From: Duganella guangzhouensis
GTDB taxonomy: Bacteria; Pseudomonadota; Gammaproteobacteria; Burkholderiales; Burkholderiaceae_D
Direction: 5' to 3'
DNA length: 64,000 nucleotides
NCBI RefSeq assembly: GCF_009674535.1
Contig: NZ_WKJK01000008.1
Span: 299,223 to 363,222 of the forward strand
The notes beneath the pieces were generated by a model. That model was not told the DNA's origin and did not search any database. It saw only the letters and a list, made by a program, of their open reading frames with translations. Both the position numbers and the translations under genes were made by a program. Of this stretch, positions 17,924 through 26,566 are shown piece by piece. How positions within the stretch are numbered: position 1 is the stretch's first letter; every line of letters starts with the position of its first letter.

Positions 17924-18454
17924 ATGAGTTCATTCCTGCCTCGCCTGGTACTGGCCGCCACCCTCGCCTGGGGCGTGAGCGCGCAAGCCCACGACACGCC
18001 AGCACCGGCCACGCCGGCGGCCCGGGTGGCGATCGGCGGCGCGGTACAGCAAGCGATATCGCTAAGCGTGGATGATCTGCGCCAGTTCGCGCCGGACCAG
18101 ATCGTCGAGCTGCGCCTGCCCGGCAAGCAAACCGACGCGCCGGCCAGCGTGCTGAAAGGCGTGCGCCTGCGCGCCGTGCTGGAACGCGCCAAAGTGCTTA
18201 CGCCGGATCACAACACGGTGAAGAAACTGGCCATCATCGCCAGCGCGAGCGATGGCTACAAGGTGGTCTTCTCGTGGAGCGAATTATTCAACAGTGCGCT
18301 GGGCGATGAGGTGCTGGTGTTATTCGAGCGCGATGGCCAGCCGCTGACGGCGGCCGAAGGCCCGCTGGCGCTAATCTCGGGCAAGGACATCCGCACCGGC
18401 CCACGCCACGTCAAATGGCTGCAAGCGATCGAAGTGCGGCAAATCGTCGATTAG
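17924..18454 (+). CDS. Small exported SUOX-like (molybdopterin-oxidoreductase fold) protein
   Basis: A 176-residue protein with a Sec signal (residues 1-22, ending AQA) and a compact version of the sulfite-oxidase molybdopterin-binding fold: FAPDQIVELRLPG, VLKGVRLRAVLERAKV, DGYKVVFSWSELFN, and near the end LISGKDIRTGPRHVKWLQAIEV. The mature chain has no cysteine, so it lacks the thiolate that ligates molybdenum in YedY and sulfite oxidase. It may bind a pterin differently, or be a non-catalytic relative. It is the plus-strand gene of the divergent pair carrying the ModE-like boxes; eight bases separate it from the amidotransferase gene. Confidence 0.72.
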   Translation: MSSFLPRLVLAATLAWGVSAQAHDTPAPATPAARVAIGGAVQQAISLSVDDLRQFAPDQIVELRLPGKQTDAPASVLKGVRLRAVLERAKVLTPDHNTVKKLAIIASASDGYKVVFSWSELFNSALGDEVLVLFERDGQPLTAAEGPLALISGKDIRTGPRHVKWLQAIEVRQIVD

Positions 18455-18461
18455 GAGAACT

Positions 18462-19232
18462 ATGAAAACTGCGCTGGTTTTACGCCATCTGGCTTTTGAA
18501 GATCTGGGACTTCTGCAACCAGTCCTGCAACAGGCCGGCTACACCATCCGCTATCTGGAAGCCGGCGTCGATGCGCTGGACGCCGCCCCGCTGGAAGCGG
18601 ATCTGCTGGTTATCCTGGGCGGGCCGATCTCGGTGTACGACGTCGAGGATTATCCCTGGTTGACCGAAGAAATCCGCTGGATACGCGAACGCCTGCTGGC
18701 CGACCGCCCCACCCTCGGCATCTGCCTCGGCGCGCAACTGATGGCCAGGGCGCTGAATGCCAAAGTCTATGGCGGCGGCACCAAGGAAATCGGCTGGGCG
18801 CCGTTGCAACGCGGCCGCGAAACCGAAGACACCGCCGGCTTCGACGCCTACCTGGCGCAAACCGGCACCGTGCTGCACTGGCACGGCGACACTTACGACC
18901 TGCCGTCCGGCGCCCGTCATATCGCCGCCAGCGCGCTGTATGAAAATCAGGCGTTTGCCTGGGGCGCGCATTGCCTCGCCCTGCAATTCCATCCAGAGTT
19001 CGACGCGCGACGACTGGAGCAATGGCTAATCGGACACTGCATGGAAATCGCCGCCACGCCGAACGTCACGCCGGCCAGCCTGCGCACCGACACCGCGCTG
19101 CACGCGTCGCAAGCGCGAGCCGCCGCCGAACAATTCTTCTCAACCTGGATCGGCAGCCTGTCTAACTGCCGCTGCAAAACCGCTCCCGCGCAGACGCAGC
19201 ACGTGATGCAGCGCTGCGCGCGGAATTTTTAG
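18462..19232 (+). CDS. Stand-alone class I glutamine amidotransferase
   Basis: A 256-residue cytoplasmic protein with a complete class I amidotransferase triad: Cys88 in LGICLGAQLM, and His177 and Glu179 in LQFHPEF. ILGGPISVYDVEDYPWL is typical of GuaA-like stand-alone members. No synthetase domain is attached, and the acceptor enzyme is unknown. Some relatives act as peptidases or gamma-glutamyl hydrolases. The last 30 residues are cysteine- and glutamine-rich and not part of the domain. An AGGAGA site precedes the ATG; the gap to the SUOX-like gene is seven bases, so the two are probably co-transcribed. It abuts the convergent SDR gene. Confidence 0.8.
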   Translation: MKTALVLRHLAFEDLGLLQPVLQQAGYTIRYLEAGVDALDAAPLEADLLVILGGPISVYDVEDYPWLTEEIRWIRERLLADRPTLGICLGAQLMARALNAKVYGGGTKEIGWAPLQRGRETEDTAGFDAYLAQTGTVLHWHGDTYDLPSGARHIAASALYENQAFAWGAHCLALQFHPEFDARRLEQWLIGHCMEIAATPNVTPASLRTDTALHASQARAAAEQFFSTWIGSLSNCRCKTAPAQTQHVMQRCARNF

Positions 19233-19982
19233 TTACGTGGCTTGCCCGGTCGGCATGACGACCACCTGCTGCAAGTTCACATGCTTGGGCTGGTCCGCCA
19301 GGAAGCCCACCACTTCGGCCACGTCCTGCGGTTGCAGGAACGCCATGTTCTCGGCGGCGTTGGCGATCCAGTCCTTGGCGCCCTGGAAGGTCCAGTGGCC
19401 CTGCAGCTCGGTCTCGGTGATGCCCGGCTCAATCAGCGACACACGGACATTCTTCGGTCCCAGCTCCGCGCGCAGATGCCGGCTCAAGTGGCTGACATAG
19501 GCTTTGGTGCCGCCGTAGACGGCAAAGTAGGGATAGATGTTCTGCGCGGCGATCGACGAGGTATTGACCAGATCCGCTGTGGCGCCCTGCTCCGCGCTCT
19601 TGACCAGTTGCGGCACGAAGGCCGAAATCACGCGCATCACGCCGGTGACGTTGAGGTCGATCTGCTGTTCCCAGACTGCGGTTTCGCGCGCCTCGATGGC
19701 GCCCGGCAGCATGACGCCAGCGTTATTGAACACCAGATTGGCCGGGCCATAAGCGCTCTCCACCGCAGCGGCGGCCGCATCAACCGATGCCTGGTCGGTG
19801 ACATCAACCGCCAGCGCCAACGCTTCGCCACCTGCGGCGCGGATTTCATTCACCGCCTGGTCCAGCACCTCTTTACGGCGCGCCAGCAAAGCGACTTTGG
19901 CGCCGCGTGCGGCCAGCAGTTTGGCGGTGGCAAGGCCGATGCCGCTCGAAGCACCGGTAATCACAGCAACACGATTGTTCAT
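19233..19982 (-). CDS. Short-chain dehydrogenase/reductase
   Basis: A 249-residue classical SDR. The NAD(P) loop is GASSGIG (residues 10-16), NNAG lies at 86-89, the catalytic serine is at 142-143, and Tyr156 and Lys160 form YGGTK. An arginine pair after the second strand (LARRKE) suggests NADPH preference. The substrate is not predictable. It is on the same strand as the LysR gene upstream, with 90 bases between; the LysR product may control it. An AGGAG site precedes the ATG. Confidence 0.85.
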   Translation of the reverse strand: MNNRVAVITGASSGIGLATAKLLAARGAKVALLARRKEVLDQAVNEIRAAGGEALALAVDVTDQASVDAAAAAVESAYGPANLVFNNAGVMLPGAIEARETAVWEQQIDLNVTGVMRVISAFVPQLVKSAEQGATADLVNTSSIAAQNIYPYFAVYGGTKAYVSHLSRHLRAELGPKNVRVSLIEPGITETELQGHWTFQGAKDWIANAAENMAFLQPQDVAEVVGFLADQPKHVNLQQVVVMPTGQAT

Positions 19983-20072
19983 GGTAGTTCTCCTGTTTGA
20001 TTAAGCCGGAATATGCCGGCGACAGGTGAACTATAGGCGTGCCCTCACAACCAAAGTAGTGGCAATAAACCG

Positions 20073-20999
20073 TTACAGTGGCAACTTAAAGTTGATACAG
20101 AATTCCTGGCTATTGAGCAGGCGCTCGATGATGAAATCGACAAAGCGCCGCACGCGGCCCGGCATATCGGCCCGCTGCGGGAAGTACAGATAAAAGCCCA
20201 TGCGCTCGCTGAGGTAGTCCGTCAGCAGCGGTTTCAGCAGTCCGGCGCGGATGGCGGCGCTGGCGTTGATGCTGTCGATCTGGCCGATGCCGATGCCAGC
20301 CAGCACGGCATGCATTTCGGTATCGGGATCGTTGCTGAGCAGGACAGGTTGCACGTGATGGAACACCGTCTCACCATCAATCTCAAATTCCCAGGCCATC
20401 GGCCGTCCGCTGCCCGGCTGACGATAAGCGGTGCAGCGGTGCGCCACCAAGTCCTGCAAGCTGTCTGGCGCGCCGTGGCGCCGCAGATAGTCCGGCGATG
20501 CGCAGACGATTTGCTGGACCGGAAACAGTCGCCGGCTGACGATCTGCGCCTCCGGTGCATTGCCGCCACGGAAGCCGACATCGATGCGGTCATTCACCAG
20601 ATCGCTGAACGCGTCGTCCTGGATCAGGTCGATCTGGATGCCGGGATACATCAGCTGAAACTCGGCCAGCAACGGCATCAGGATGCGGCGCCCCATGGAG
20701 CCGGACGCCGCCACGCGGATCAGGCCCTCATCCTCGCGCGCTGCGCTGCGGACCCGTGCCAATGTGCCGACCACACCGTCCATGCTGGGCTTGATCGATT
20801 CCAGCAAGCGCTGCCCCTCTTCGGTCAGTGTGCTGTTGCGTGTGGTGCGGTGGAACAGGCGCACGCCGAGGTGCTGTTCAAACTGGCGAATGGTTTTGCT
20901 GACGGCTTGCGGTGTGCTGCCCTGCGCTTCGGCGACCTTGTTGAAGCTGCCCAATTCGGCAGCGCGGATAAAGGTCGAGATCGCGCGCAGTTCATCCAT
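20073..20999 (-). CDS. LysR-type transcriptional regulator
   Basis: A 308-residue LysR protein. The N-terminal HTH is residues 1-60 ([20 protein letters not shown], then a recognition helix ending [12 protein letters not shown]), and the periplasmic-binding-like effector domain follows. It belongs to the subgroup often placed next to SDR or quinone-reductase genes. Its ATG overlaps the end of the DUF188 gene by eight bases, so translation is probably coupled to the ruvB-DUF188 message, an odd partner for a regulator. The likely target is the SDR gene downstream. Confidence 0.85.
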   Translation of the reverse strand: MDELRAISTFIRAAELGSFNKVAEAQGSTPQAVSKTIRQFEQHLGVRLFHRTTRNSTLTEEGQRLLESIKPSMDGVVGTLARVRSAAREDEGLIRVAASGSMGRRILMPLLAEFQLMYPGIQIDLIQDDAFSDLVNDRIDVGFRGGNAPEAQIVSRRLFPVQQIVCASPDYLRRHGAPDSLQDLVAHRCTAYRQPGSGRPMAWEFEIDGETVFHHVQPVLLSNDPDTEMHAVLAGIGIGQIDSINASAAIRAGLLKPLLTDYLSERMGFYLYFPQRADMPGRVRRFVDFIIERLLNSQEFCINFKLPL

Positions 21000-21453
21000 G
21001 GCTGCTGCGTTTGTGTCTGGCCAGATGGCGGTCGAGACTGTTGGCGAAGTTCTGGCGGTCGGACTGGCTGAAGGCGGCCGGGCCGCCGGTATCGACGCCG
21101 CTGCCGCGCAATTCGTCCATGAAGGCGCGCATGGTCAGCATCTGCGCGATATTGTCGTTGGTGTAGAACTCGCCGCGCGGATTGAGCGCGTGGCCGCCCT
21201 TCTTCAACACATCCGACGCCAGCGGGATATCGCCCGTGATCACCAGATCGCCCGGCGCCAGCAGGCGCACGATTTCCTGGTCCGCCACGTCGGCGCCGGA
21301 CGGCACTTGCACCGAACGGATGAAGCGCGATGGCGGCACGCGTAGCAGTTGGTTGGCCACCAGCGTGACCTGCATCTGCACGCGGTCGGCCACGCGGTAG
21401 AGAATTTCCTTGATGACGGCGGGACAGGCGTCGGCGTCCACCCAGATCTGCAT
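20992..21453 (-). CDS. YaiI/YqxD family (DUF188) protein
   Basis: A 153-residue PIN-like protein of the UPF0178 family: [16 protein letters not shown] at the N-terminus and [17 protein letters not shown] with conserved aspartates that in PIN domains bind metal. A nuclease role is only suspected. I chose the ATG at 21453 because it overlaps the ruvB stop as TAATG, a coupling signal, and begins right at the conserved motif; an in-frame ATG five codons earlier lies inside ruvB. Between ruvB and a LysR gene it is a small operon member. Confidence 0.88.
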   Translation of the reverse strand: MQIWVDADACPAVIKEILYRVADRVQMQVTLVANQLLRVPPSRFIRSVQVPSGADVADQEIVRLLAPGDLVITGDIPLASDVLKKGGHALNPRGEFYTNDNIAQMLTMRAFMDELRGSGVDTGGPAAFSQSDRQNFANSLDRHLARHKRSSHG

Positions 21454-22511
21454 TACAGATCGCTCCACAGTTCACCATTGGGATTGGTGCGCGGTGGACT
21501 CATGCCAAAGTGCTTGTACGAGGCTGGCGTGGCGACGCGGCCGCGCGGTGTGCGCTGCAGGAAGCCTTGCTGGATCAGATAGGGTTCGAGCACGTCCTCG
21601 ATGGTGTCGGCGGCTTCGCCGATGGCGGCCGCCAGGTTGCCGATGCCGACCGGGCCGCCGCCGAATTTGTACAGCACCGCTTCCAGCAGCTTGCGGTCCA
21701 TGACGTCGAAGCCGACGGTGTCGACGTCCAGCATCACCAGCGCGGCGTCGGCCACCGATTTGGTGATGTTGCCATTGCCTTTCACCTCGGCGTAGTCGCG
21801 CACACGGCGCAGCAGGCGGTTGGCGATACGCGGCGTGCCACGCGCGCGGCGGGCGATCTCGCGCGCCCCGTCTTCGTCGATTTCAGCTTTGAGCAGCGCG
21901 GCGCTACGGCTGACGATCTTGGTCAGCTCTTCGGTGGTGTAGAACTCCAACCGGGCGACGATGCCGAAGCGGTCGCGCAACGGATTGGTCAGCATGCCGG
22001 CGCGGGTGGTGGCGCCAACCAGCGTGAACGGCTGCAGATCCAGCTTGACCGAGCGCGCGGCCGGGCCTTCGCCGATCATGATGTCGATCTGGTAGTCTTC
22101 CAGCGCCGGATACAGAATCTCTTCGACCACCGGCGACAGGCGGTGGATTTCGTCGATGAACAGGACGTCGTTGGCTTCCAGATTGGTCAGGATCGCCGCC
22201 AGGTCGCCGGGACGTTCCAGCACCGGGCCGGAAGTCTGGCGCAGGTTGACGCCCATTTCGCGGGCGATGATGTTGGCCAGCGTGGTTTTACCGAGGCCCG
22301 GAGGGCCGAACAGCAGCGTGTGATCCAGCGCCTCCTTGCGCTTGCGGGCGGCGGAGATGAAAATCTCCAGCTGATCGCGGATCTTGGCCTGCCCGACATA
22401 TTCATCGAGATGCTTGGGCCGCAACGCGCGTTCGATCGCCTCTTCATTGGGAGAGGACGGCGCGGCGTCAATAATGCGCTGCTCGGTAAAATTGTCGGTC
22501 TGTATGCTCAT
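21453..22511 (-). CDS. ruvB: Holliday junction DNA helicase RuvB
   Basis: A 352-residue AAA+ ATPase that drives branch migration with RuvA. The Walker A motif is [11 protein letters not shown] (residues 69-79), Walker B with [12 protein letters not shown] follows near 122, then sensor and arginine-finger regions ([18 protein letters not shown]) and a C-terminal winged helix (GLDV/DRKLL type, ending TPRGR). Length and motifs are normal. Unusually for the family's common layout, ruvC and ruvA lie about 16 kb away on the same strand rather than next to it. Confidence 0.97.
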   Translation of the reverse strand: MSIQTDNFTEQRIIDAAPSSPNEEAIERALRPKHLDEYVGQAKIRDQLEIFISAARKRKEALDHTLLFGPPGLGKTTLANIIAREMGVNLRQTSGPVLERPGDLAAILTNLEANDVLFIDEIHRLSPVVEEILYPALEDYQIDIMIGEGPAARSVKLDLQPFTLVGATTRAGMLTNPLRDRFGIVARLEFYTTEELTKIVSRSAALLKAEIDEDGAREIARRARGTPRIANRLLRRVRDYAEVKGNGNITKSVADAALVMLDVDTVGFDVMDRKLLEAVLYKFGGGPVGIGNLAAAIGEAADTIEDVLEPYLIQQGFLQRTPRGRVATPASYKHFGMSPPRTNPNGELWSDL

Positions 22512-22537
22512 ACAGCTATTTTACCCTGCCTGCGCGT

Positions 22538-23437
22538 TCACGCCCCCATGATTGCGCGCAGGTCGGTCATGAAGGCGTCGATGATATCGCTGCGCCGGCT
22601 GGAGCGGCGCAAACAGGTATGAATGGTGACCCGGTACGACAGCTCGTCCTCGTTCAGCACCTGCAGCAAGCCTTGCCGCACATACGGCTCGGCGAAGTGC
22701 GAAGGCAGGAAGCCGCAATAGCGCCCGGACATGATCAGGATCGCCACCGCCTCCATATTGTCGGCGCGCGCGCCATAGTTTTTCTGGCCGAAGCGACTTT
22801 CGAATTCGGGCACCGGATAGCTGCGCCCGATCCACTCATAGTTGCCGACATCCACCGCGCCGATCCGGTCGGCGGTGCCGAACAGCGCATGTCCCTGGCC
22901 ACAGTAGGCGATCTGGTTTTCCACATACAGCGGCACATACTCCAGTTCCGGCAGCTGGTGCCAGAAATAGCCGATGCCCAGATCCAGCTCGCCGGCCAGC
23001 ATCTGCTCTTCCAGCTCGTTGGGCGAGCGGTTGAAGATATGGAAGCGCACCGCTTCGTCGCGTTTGCGGAAATGCGCGATCGCCAGTCCCAGCTTGGCGT
23101 TGTGGGTCGGGTCGGTGTGGCCGATCAAGCCGATGCGCAGCGAACCACTGAGCTTTTTCTCAATGTTGCGTGCTTCTTCACAAAAATCGGTGACCACATC
23201 CAGCATGCGGCGCGCCGCCTGGGCGAAGCGCTCGCCCTTGGGCGTCAGCCGGAAACCGCTGCGGCCGCGCTCACACAGGCGGAAGCCAAGCCGCGCCTCC
23301 AGCGTCGACAGCTGGGTGCTGATGGTGGACTGGTTCACATTCAGCACCGCCTGTGCCAGCGACAGGCCGCCAGCGTCGACCACGGCCAGATAGACGCGGA
23401 TCAGCCGTAAGTCCAGATCGGAGAGGTTGCTCAACAT
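22538..23437 (-). CDS. LysR-type transcriptional regulator (polyamine block)
   Basis: A 299-residue LysR protein: HTH in residues 1-65 (LIRVYLAVVDAGGLSLAQAV and STISTQLSTLEARLGF), then the effector domain. I chose the ATG at 23437 because it gives the normal LysR length; an earlier in-frame ATG at 23497 would add 20 residues that overlap the region just after the porin gene. It is the last gene of the minus-strand transport block, 68 bases after the porin stop, and may regulate that block. Confidence 0.82.
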   Translation of the reverse strand: MLSNLSDLDLRLIRVYLAVVDAGGLSLAQAVLNVNQSTISTQLSTLEARLGFRLCERGRSGFRLTPKGERFAQAARRMLDVVTDFCEEARNIEKKLSGSLRIGLIGHTDPTHNAKLGLAIAHFRKRDEAVRFHIFNRSPNELEEQMLAGELDLGIGYFWHQLPELEYVPLYVENQIAYCGQGHALFGTADRIGAVDVGNYEWIGRSYPVPEFESRFGQKNYGARADNMEAVAILIMSGRYCGFLPSHFAEPYVRQGLLQVLNEDELSYRVTIHTCLRRSSRRSDIIDAFMTDLRAIMGA

Positions 23438-23505
23438 GATGCTCAGTCCAGGAAAGTATTCGCTTGCATTGTCATTCACCGGCAATGCAAGCGTCAAATT
23501 TCTGC

Positions 23506-24759
23506 TTAGAATGTTGCCACTACAGATGCCGCGAGCAAGGTGTTGTTATTGCGGTACTGGTTGTCGCCTGGCTTCAGGAACACGTTCTGGCTGGCGTGAT
23601 CGTAGCGTCCCTCGAACTTGAACACCACGTTCTCGTTGTAGGCGTAGTTGCCGCCCAAGGTCAGCGCCGAACGGTTGGCGCCGCGCAGCGTGCCGCCGGC
23701 ATCCGCCACCGCCAGCGCTTCAGGTGATGGTCCCAGACCGTTTCGATAATCGCCGCCATCGTCGCTGAACACGGTGGCGATGGTGCCGCCGCCGTTCTTG
23801 TCGTTCTTCAGATAGTCGCCGCGCGCCACCAGTTCCAGTCGCGGCGTGACCTTGTACGCGGCTTGCAGCGACGTGCCGGCCCAGCGCGCATCGCCGCCGT
23901 TAAAGGCTTTGTTGCGCCACTGGCCAACGTTGATCTGGCCATTCAACGATACCGCACCGCGCGTGTAAAACGCGTCGCTGGACAGCATGGTCAAGCGCTG
24001 GCCCAGGTATTTTCCGAATTGGCCGGTGACGCCAACCCCGCTGAATTCCGAATGCAGATAATCGGTGCGGAACACCACGATCGGGTCATGCTCACGGTCC
24101 GACTGGCTGGACTTGTTCATGTTCGCCACCAGCACCTTGGTGGTCCACGCATCCACCACCGCCTCCACACCGGCGCCGACGTAGTAGCTTGGCTGGGTGA
24201 AGTCGAACAGCAGATTGTGCGTCACCAGCTTGGTCTGGTGCGCCAGGAAGTATTCGTAGCCGGTGAAGTCGGCAAACTGGCCGGCCAGCATGCGCACGTT
24301 CTTGTCTTCCAGCGGAATCGTGACCGTGGCCTCGTGGATGATAGAGCCGAGGTTCATCGACGAACTGGCGCTCTTGTGCGGCACCAGCTGCAAGTGCCAC
24401 TTGGTGCCGTTTTCGGTTTCCTTGTCGAAGGCCAGCATGGCCATGCCGAAGAAGGAGTTATCGAAGGCGTAGGTCGAATCCTGGCCGGCGCCGCTGCGAT
24501 CCACGCCATCAAAGTTGTTCAGGAAGTTGAAGCCGGCGCTGCGGCGGTTGCCGCTGGCGATGAAGGTCGGGTCGATCATGCCACTGATTTTCAGACCGGC
24601 GAAACCGGCATCGCTGTGCGCCGTTTCCATGCCATCCAGCTTGACCTGCATGCGCGCGATGTCGGCGCGCAGTTCTTCGATTTCACTCTTCTGGTCCTGC
24701 GCACAGGCCAGCAGCGGCAGCGCGCACACCACGGCTGCCATCAGTTGATTGCGTTTCAT
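23506..24759 (-). CDS. Outer-membrane porin-like protein (DUF3138 type)
   Basis: A 417-residue protein with a Sec signal (about 20 residues, ending ACA), a short coiled coil (EIEELRADIARMQVKLDGME), then a run of amphipathic strands with frequent aromatic girdles and a C-terminal phenylalanine (VVATF), the outer-membrane beta-barrel signature. I associate it with the DUF3138 family of porin-like proteins, with moderate confidence. Its ATG overlaps the end of the PotI-type permease gene by four bases, so barrel and importer are translationally coupled, suggesting a dedicated outer-membrane entry for the same solute. An AAGGAGA site precedes the ATG. Confidence 0.75.
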   Translation of the reverse strand: MKRNQLMAAVVCALPLLACAQDQKSEIEELRADIARMQVKLDGMETAHSDAGFAGLKISGMIDPTFIASGNRRSAGFNFLNNFDGVDRSGAGQDSTYAFDNSFFGMAMLAFDKETENGTKWHLQLVPHKSASSSMNLGSIIHEATVTIPLEDKNVRMLAGQFADFTGYEYFLAHQTKLVTHNLLFDFTQPSYYVGAGVEAVVDAWTTKVLVANMNKSSQSDREHDPIVVFRTDYLHSEFSGVGVTGQFGKYLGQRLTMLSSDAFYTRGAVSLNGQINVGQWRNKAFNGGDARWAGTSLQAAYKVTPRLELVARGDYLKNDKNGGGTIATVFSDDGGDYRNGLGPSPEALAVADAGGTLRGANRSALTLGGNYAYNENVVFKFEGRYDHASQNVFLKPGDNQYRNNNTLLAASVVATF

Positions 24760-25679
24760 GTCGTCTCCTTGATGAGTTGTTGTTCTTGTGCCGGCCGCGC
24801 CGCGCCTACGCCTACGGCGGCGGTCGGGCGGGACGGCTTGGCGGCCGCCCCCGTGGCGGCGTCACGGATGCGCGCCTCGCGCTGGCGCTGACGGCGCAGC
24901 CGCGCTTCGTACAGTGCCGACAGCACCACGCAGGCCGTCACCACGAACACGGTGGCAGCCGCCGCCGCGTTGACAGTCGGGTTCAGGCCGAACTTGGCGC
25001 GCGAGAAGATCACCACCGGCATGGTGGTCGCGCCGGGACCGGCCAGGAAGGCGGAAATCACCACGTCGTCAAACGACAGCGTGAACGTCAGCAGAAAGGC
25101 CGAGACCAGCGACGGCACGATCAGCGGCAGCGTGATATGCCAGAACACCGCCAGCGGCCGCGCGCCCAGATCCTGCGCCGCCTCTTCCAGCGAGATATTC
25201 AGCTCGCGCAGGCGCGAGGCCACCACCACCGCCGCATAGGCCATGCCCAGCTGGGTATGGCCGAGCAGGATGGTCTTCATGTCGCGGCCACCGAAACCGG
25301 TCAGATCCTGCACCATCACCAGCAGCAGCATCACCGACAGCGCGACGATCACCTCCGGCATCACCAGCGGCATATTCAGCATGCTCTCGAACAGCATGCG
25401 GCCACGGAACCGCTTGTAGCGCACCACCACCATCGCCGCCATGGTGCCCAGCACCACCGACAGCAGCGCGCACAGGAAGGCCACTTTCAGCGACAGCAGC
25501 AGGCCGTCGATCAACTCCTGGTCGTGCAGCAGCGACTGATACCACTTGATCGAAAACTGCGACCACACTGTCACCAGGGTCGACTCGTTAAACGAAAACA
25601 CCACCAGCGATACGATGGGCAGATAGAGGAACAGGTACACCAGTCCCATCCAGCCACGGGTCAGATACTTCGTCATCAT
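24756..25679 (-). CDS. potI: Putrescine-type ABC transporter permease (PotI-like)
   Basis: A 307-residue inner-membrane permease with about six helices and the binding-protein-dependent loop EEAAQDLGARPLAVFWHITL, which docks on the ATPase. It corresponds to PotI, the second permease of the putrescine importer. The C-terminus has a basic tail (RLRRQRQREARIRD) longer than usual. It overlaps both neighbours by four bases (ATGA type), so the transporter genes are tightly coupled. Confidence 0.88.
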   Translation of the reverse strand: MMTKYLTRGWMGLVYLFLYLPIVSLVVFSFNESTLVTVWSQFSIKWYQSLLHDQELIDGLLLSLKVAFLCALLSVVLGTMAAMVVVRYKRFRGRMLFESMLNMPLVMPEVIVALSVMLLLVMVQDLTGFGGRDMKTILLGHTQLGMAYAAVVVASRLRELNISLEEAAQDLGARPLAVFWHITLPLIVPSLVSAFLLTFTLSFDDVVISAFLAGPGATTMPVVIFSRAKFGLNPTVNAAAAATVFVVTACVVLSALYEARLRRQRQREARIRDAATGAAAKPSRPTAAVGVGAARPAQEQQLIKETT

Positions 25680-26557
25680 TTCGCCCTCTGGTATTTGTTG
25701 AAGATCGCCATCGGGCCGAGAATCAGCAGGATCATCACGGCGGCAACCGCCGACGCCATGGCCCAGTCGTTATTGCCGAAGAATTCATCCCACAGCACGC
25801 GGCCTATCATCAGCGTTTCCGGACCACCCAGCAGCTCGGGAATCACGTATTCACCGATCGACGGGATAAACACCAGCATCGAGCCGGCGACGATGCCGTT
25901 CATCGACAGCGGCACGGTGATGCGCCAGAACGCCTGCCACGGCGTGGCGCCCAGATCCAGCGCCGCTTCCAGCAGCCGCAAATCCATCTTCTGCAGCGTG
26001 GTGTACAGCGGCAGTATCATGAACGGCAGATAGGTATAGACCATGCCCAAGGTCAGCGAGAATGGCGTGTTCAGCATGTGGATCGGCTCATGGATCAGGC
26101 CCATGCTCATCATCACGTTGTTGAATACGCCGTTATTGGCCAGCAGCCCTTTCCACGAGTAGATGCGGATCAGGAACGAGGTCCAGAACGGCAGCATCAC
26201 CGCCATCAGCAGCGATGGACGCAGCGATTCCGGCGAACGCGCCATGAAGTAAGCGAACGGATAGGCGATCGCCAGGCACAGCACGGTGTTCAGCGTGGCG
26301 AACTTCAGCGACGACAGATACGCCTCGATGTACAGCGCATCAGTCAGCAGGAACAGGTATTTGTTCAGATCGACGCGTACATTCAGCACGCCCTGCGCCA
26401 CCGACCAGGGCGGAATCAGCTTCGCCACATCCATCTGCGAGATACTGAACTGCAGGATGATCAGCGCCGGCACGGCGGTCATCACCAGCAGCCAGACAAA
26501 AGGCAGCCCCAGCACCAGCCGGCGTCCGGCCTGGTGCTTCAAACGTTGAGTCAACAT
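25676..26557 (-). CDS. potH: Putrescine-type ABC transporter permease (PotH-like)
   Basis: A 293-residue permease. Five to six membrane helices and the docking loop LLEAALDLGATPWQAFWRITV mark it as PotH/PotB type. It pairs with the PotI-like permease in the membrane. It follows the ATPase gene by nine bases and overlaps the next permease by four. Confidence 0.88.
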   Translation of the reverse strand: MLTQRLKHQAGRRLVLGLPFVWLLVMTAVPALIILQFSISQMDVAKLIPPWSVAQGVLNVRVDLNKYLFLLTDALYIEAYLSSLKFATLNTVLCLAIAYPFAYFMARSPESLRPSLLMAVMLPFWTSFLIRIYSWKGLLANNGVFNNVMMSMGLIHEPIHMLNTPFSLTLGMVYTYLPFMILPLYTTLQKMDLRLLEAALDLGATPWQAFWRITVPLSMNGIVAGSMLVFIPSIGEYVIPELLGGPETLMIGRVLWDEFFGNNDWAMASAVAAVMILLILGPMAIFNKYQRAK

Positions 26558-26566
26558 ACCGCCTCC

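Noticed and set aside
24777..26033. A 418-codon frame opposite the potI and potH genes
   Set aside because: It is an antisense shadow very rich in His, Gln and Arg; both permeases on the other strand are clear.
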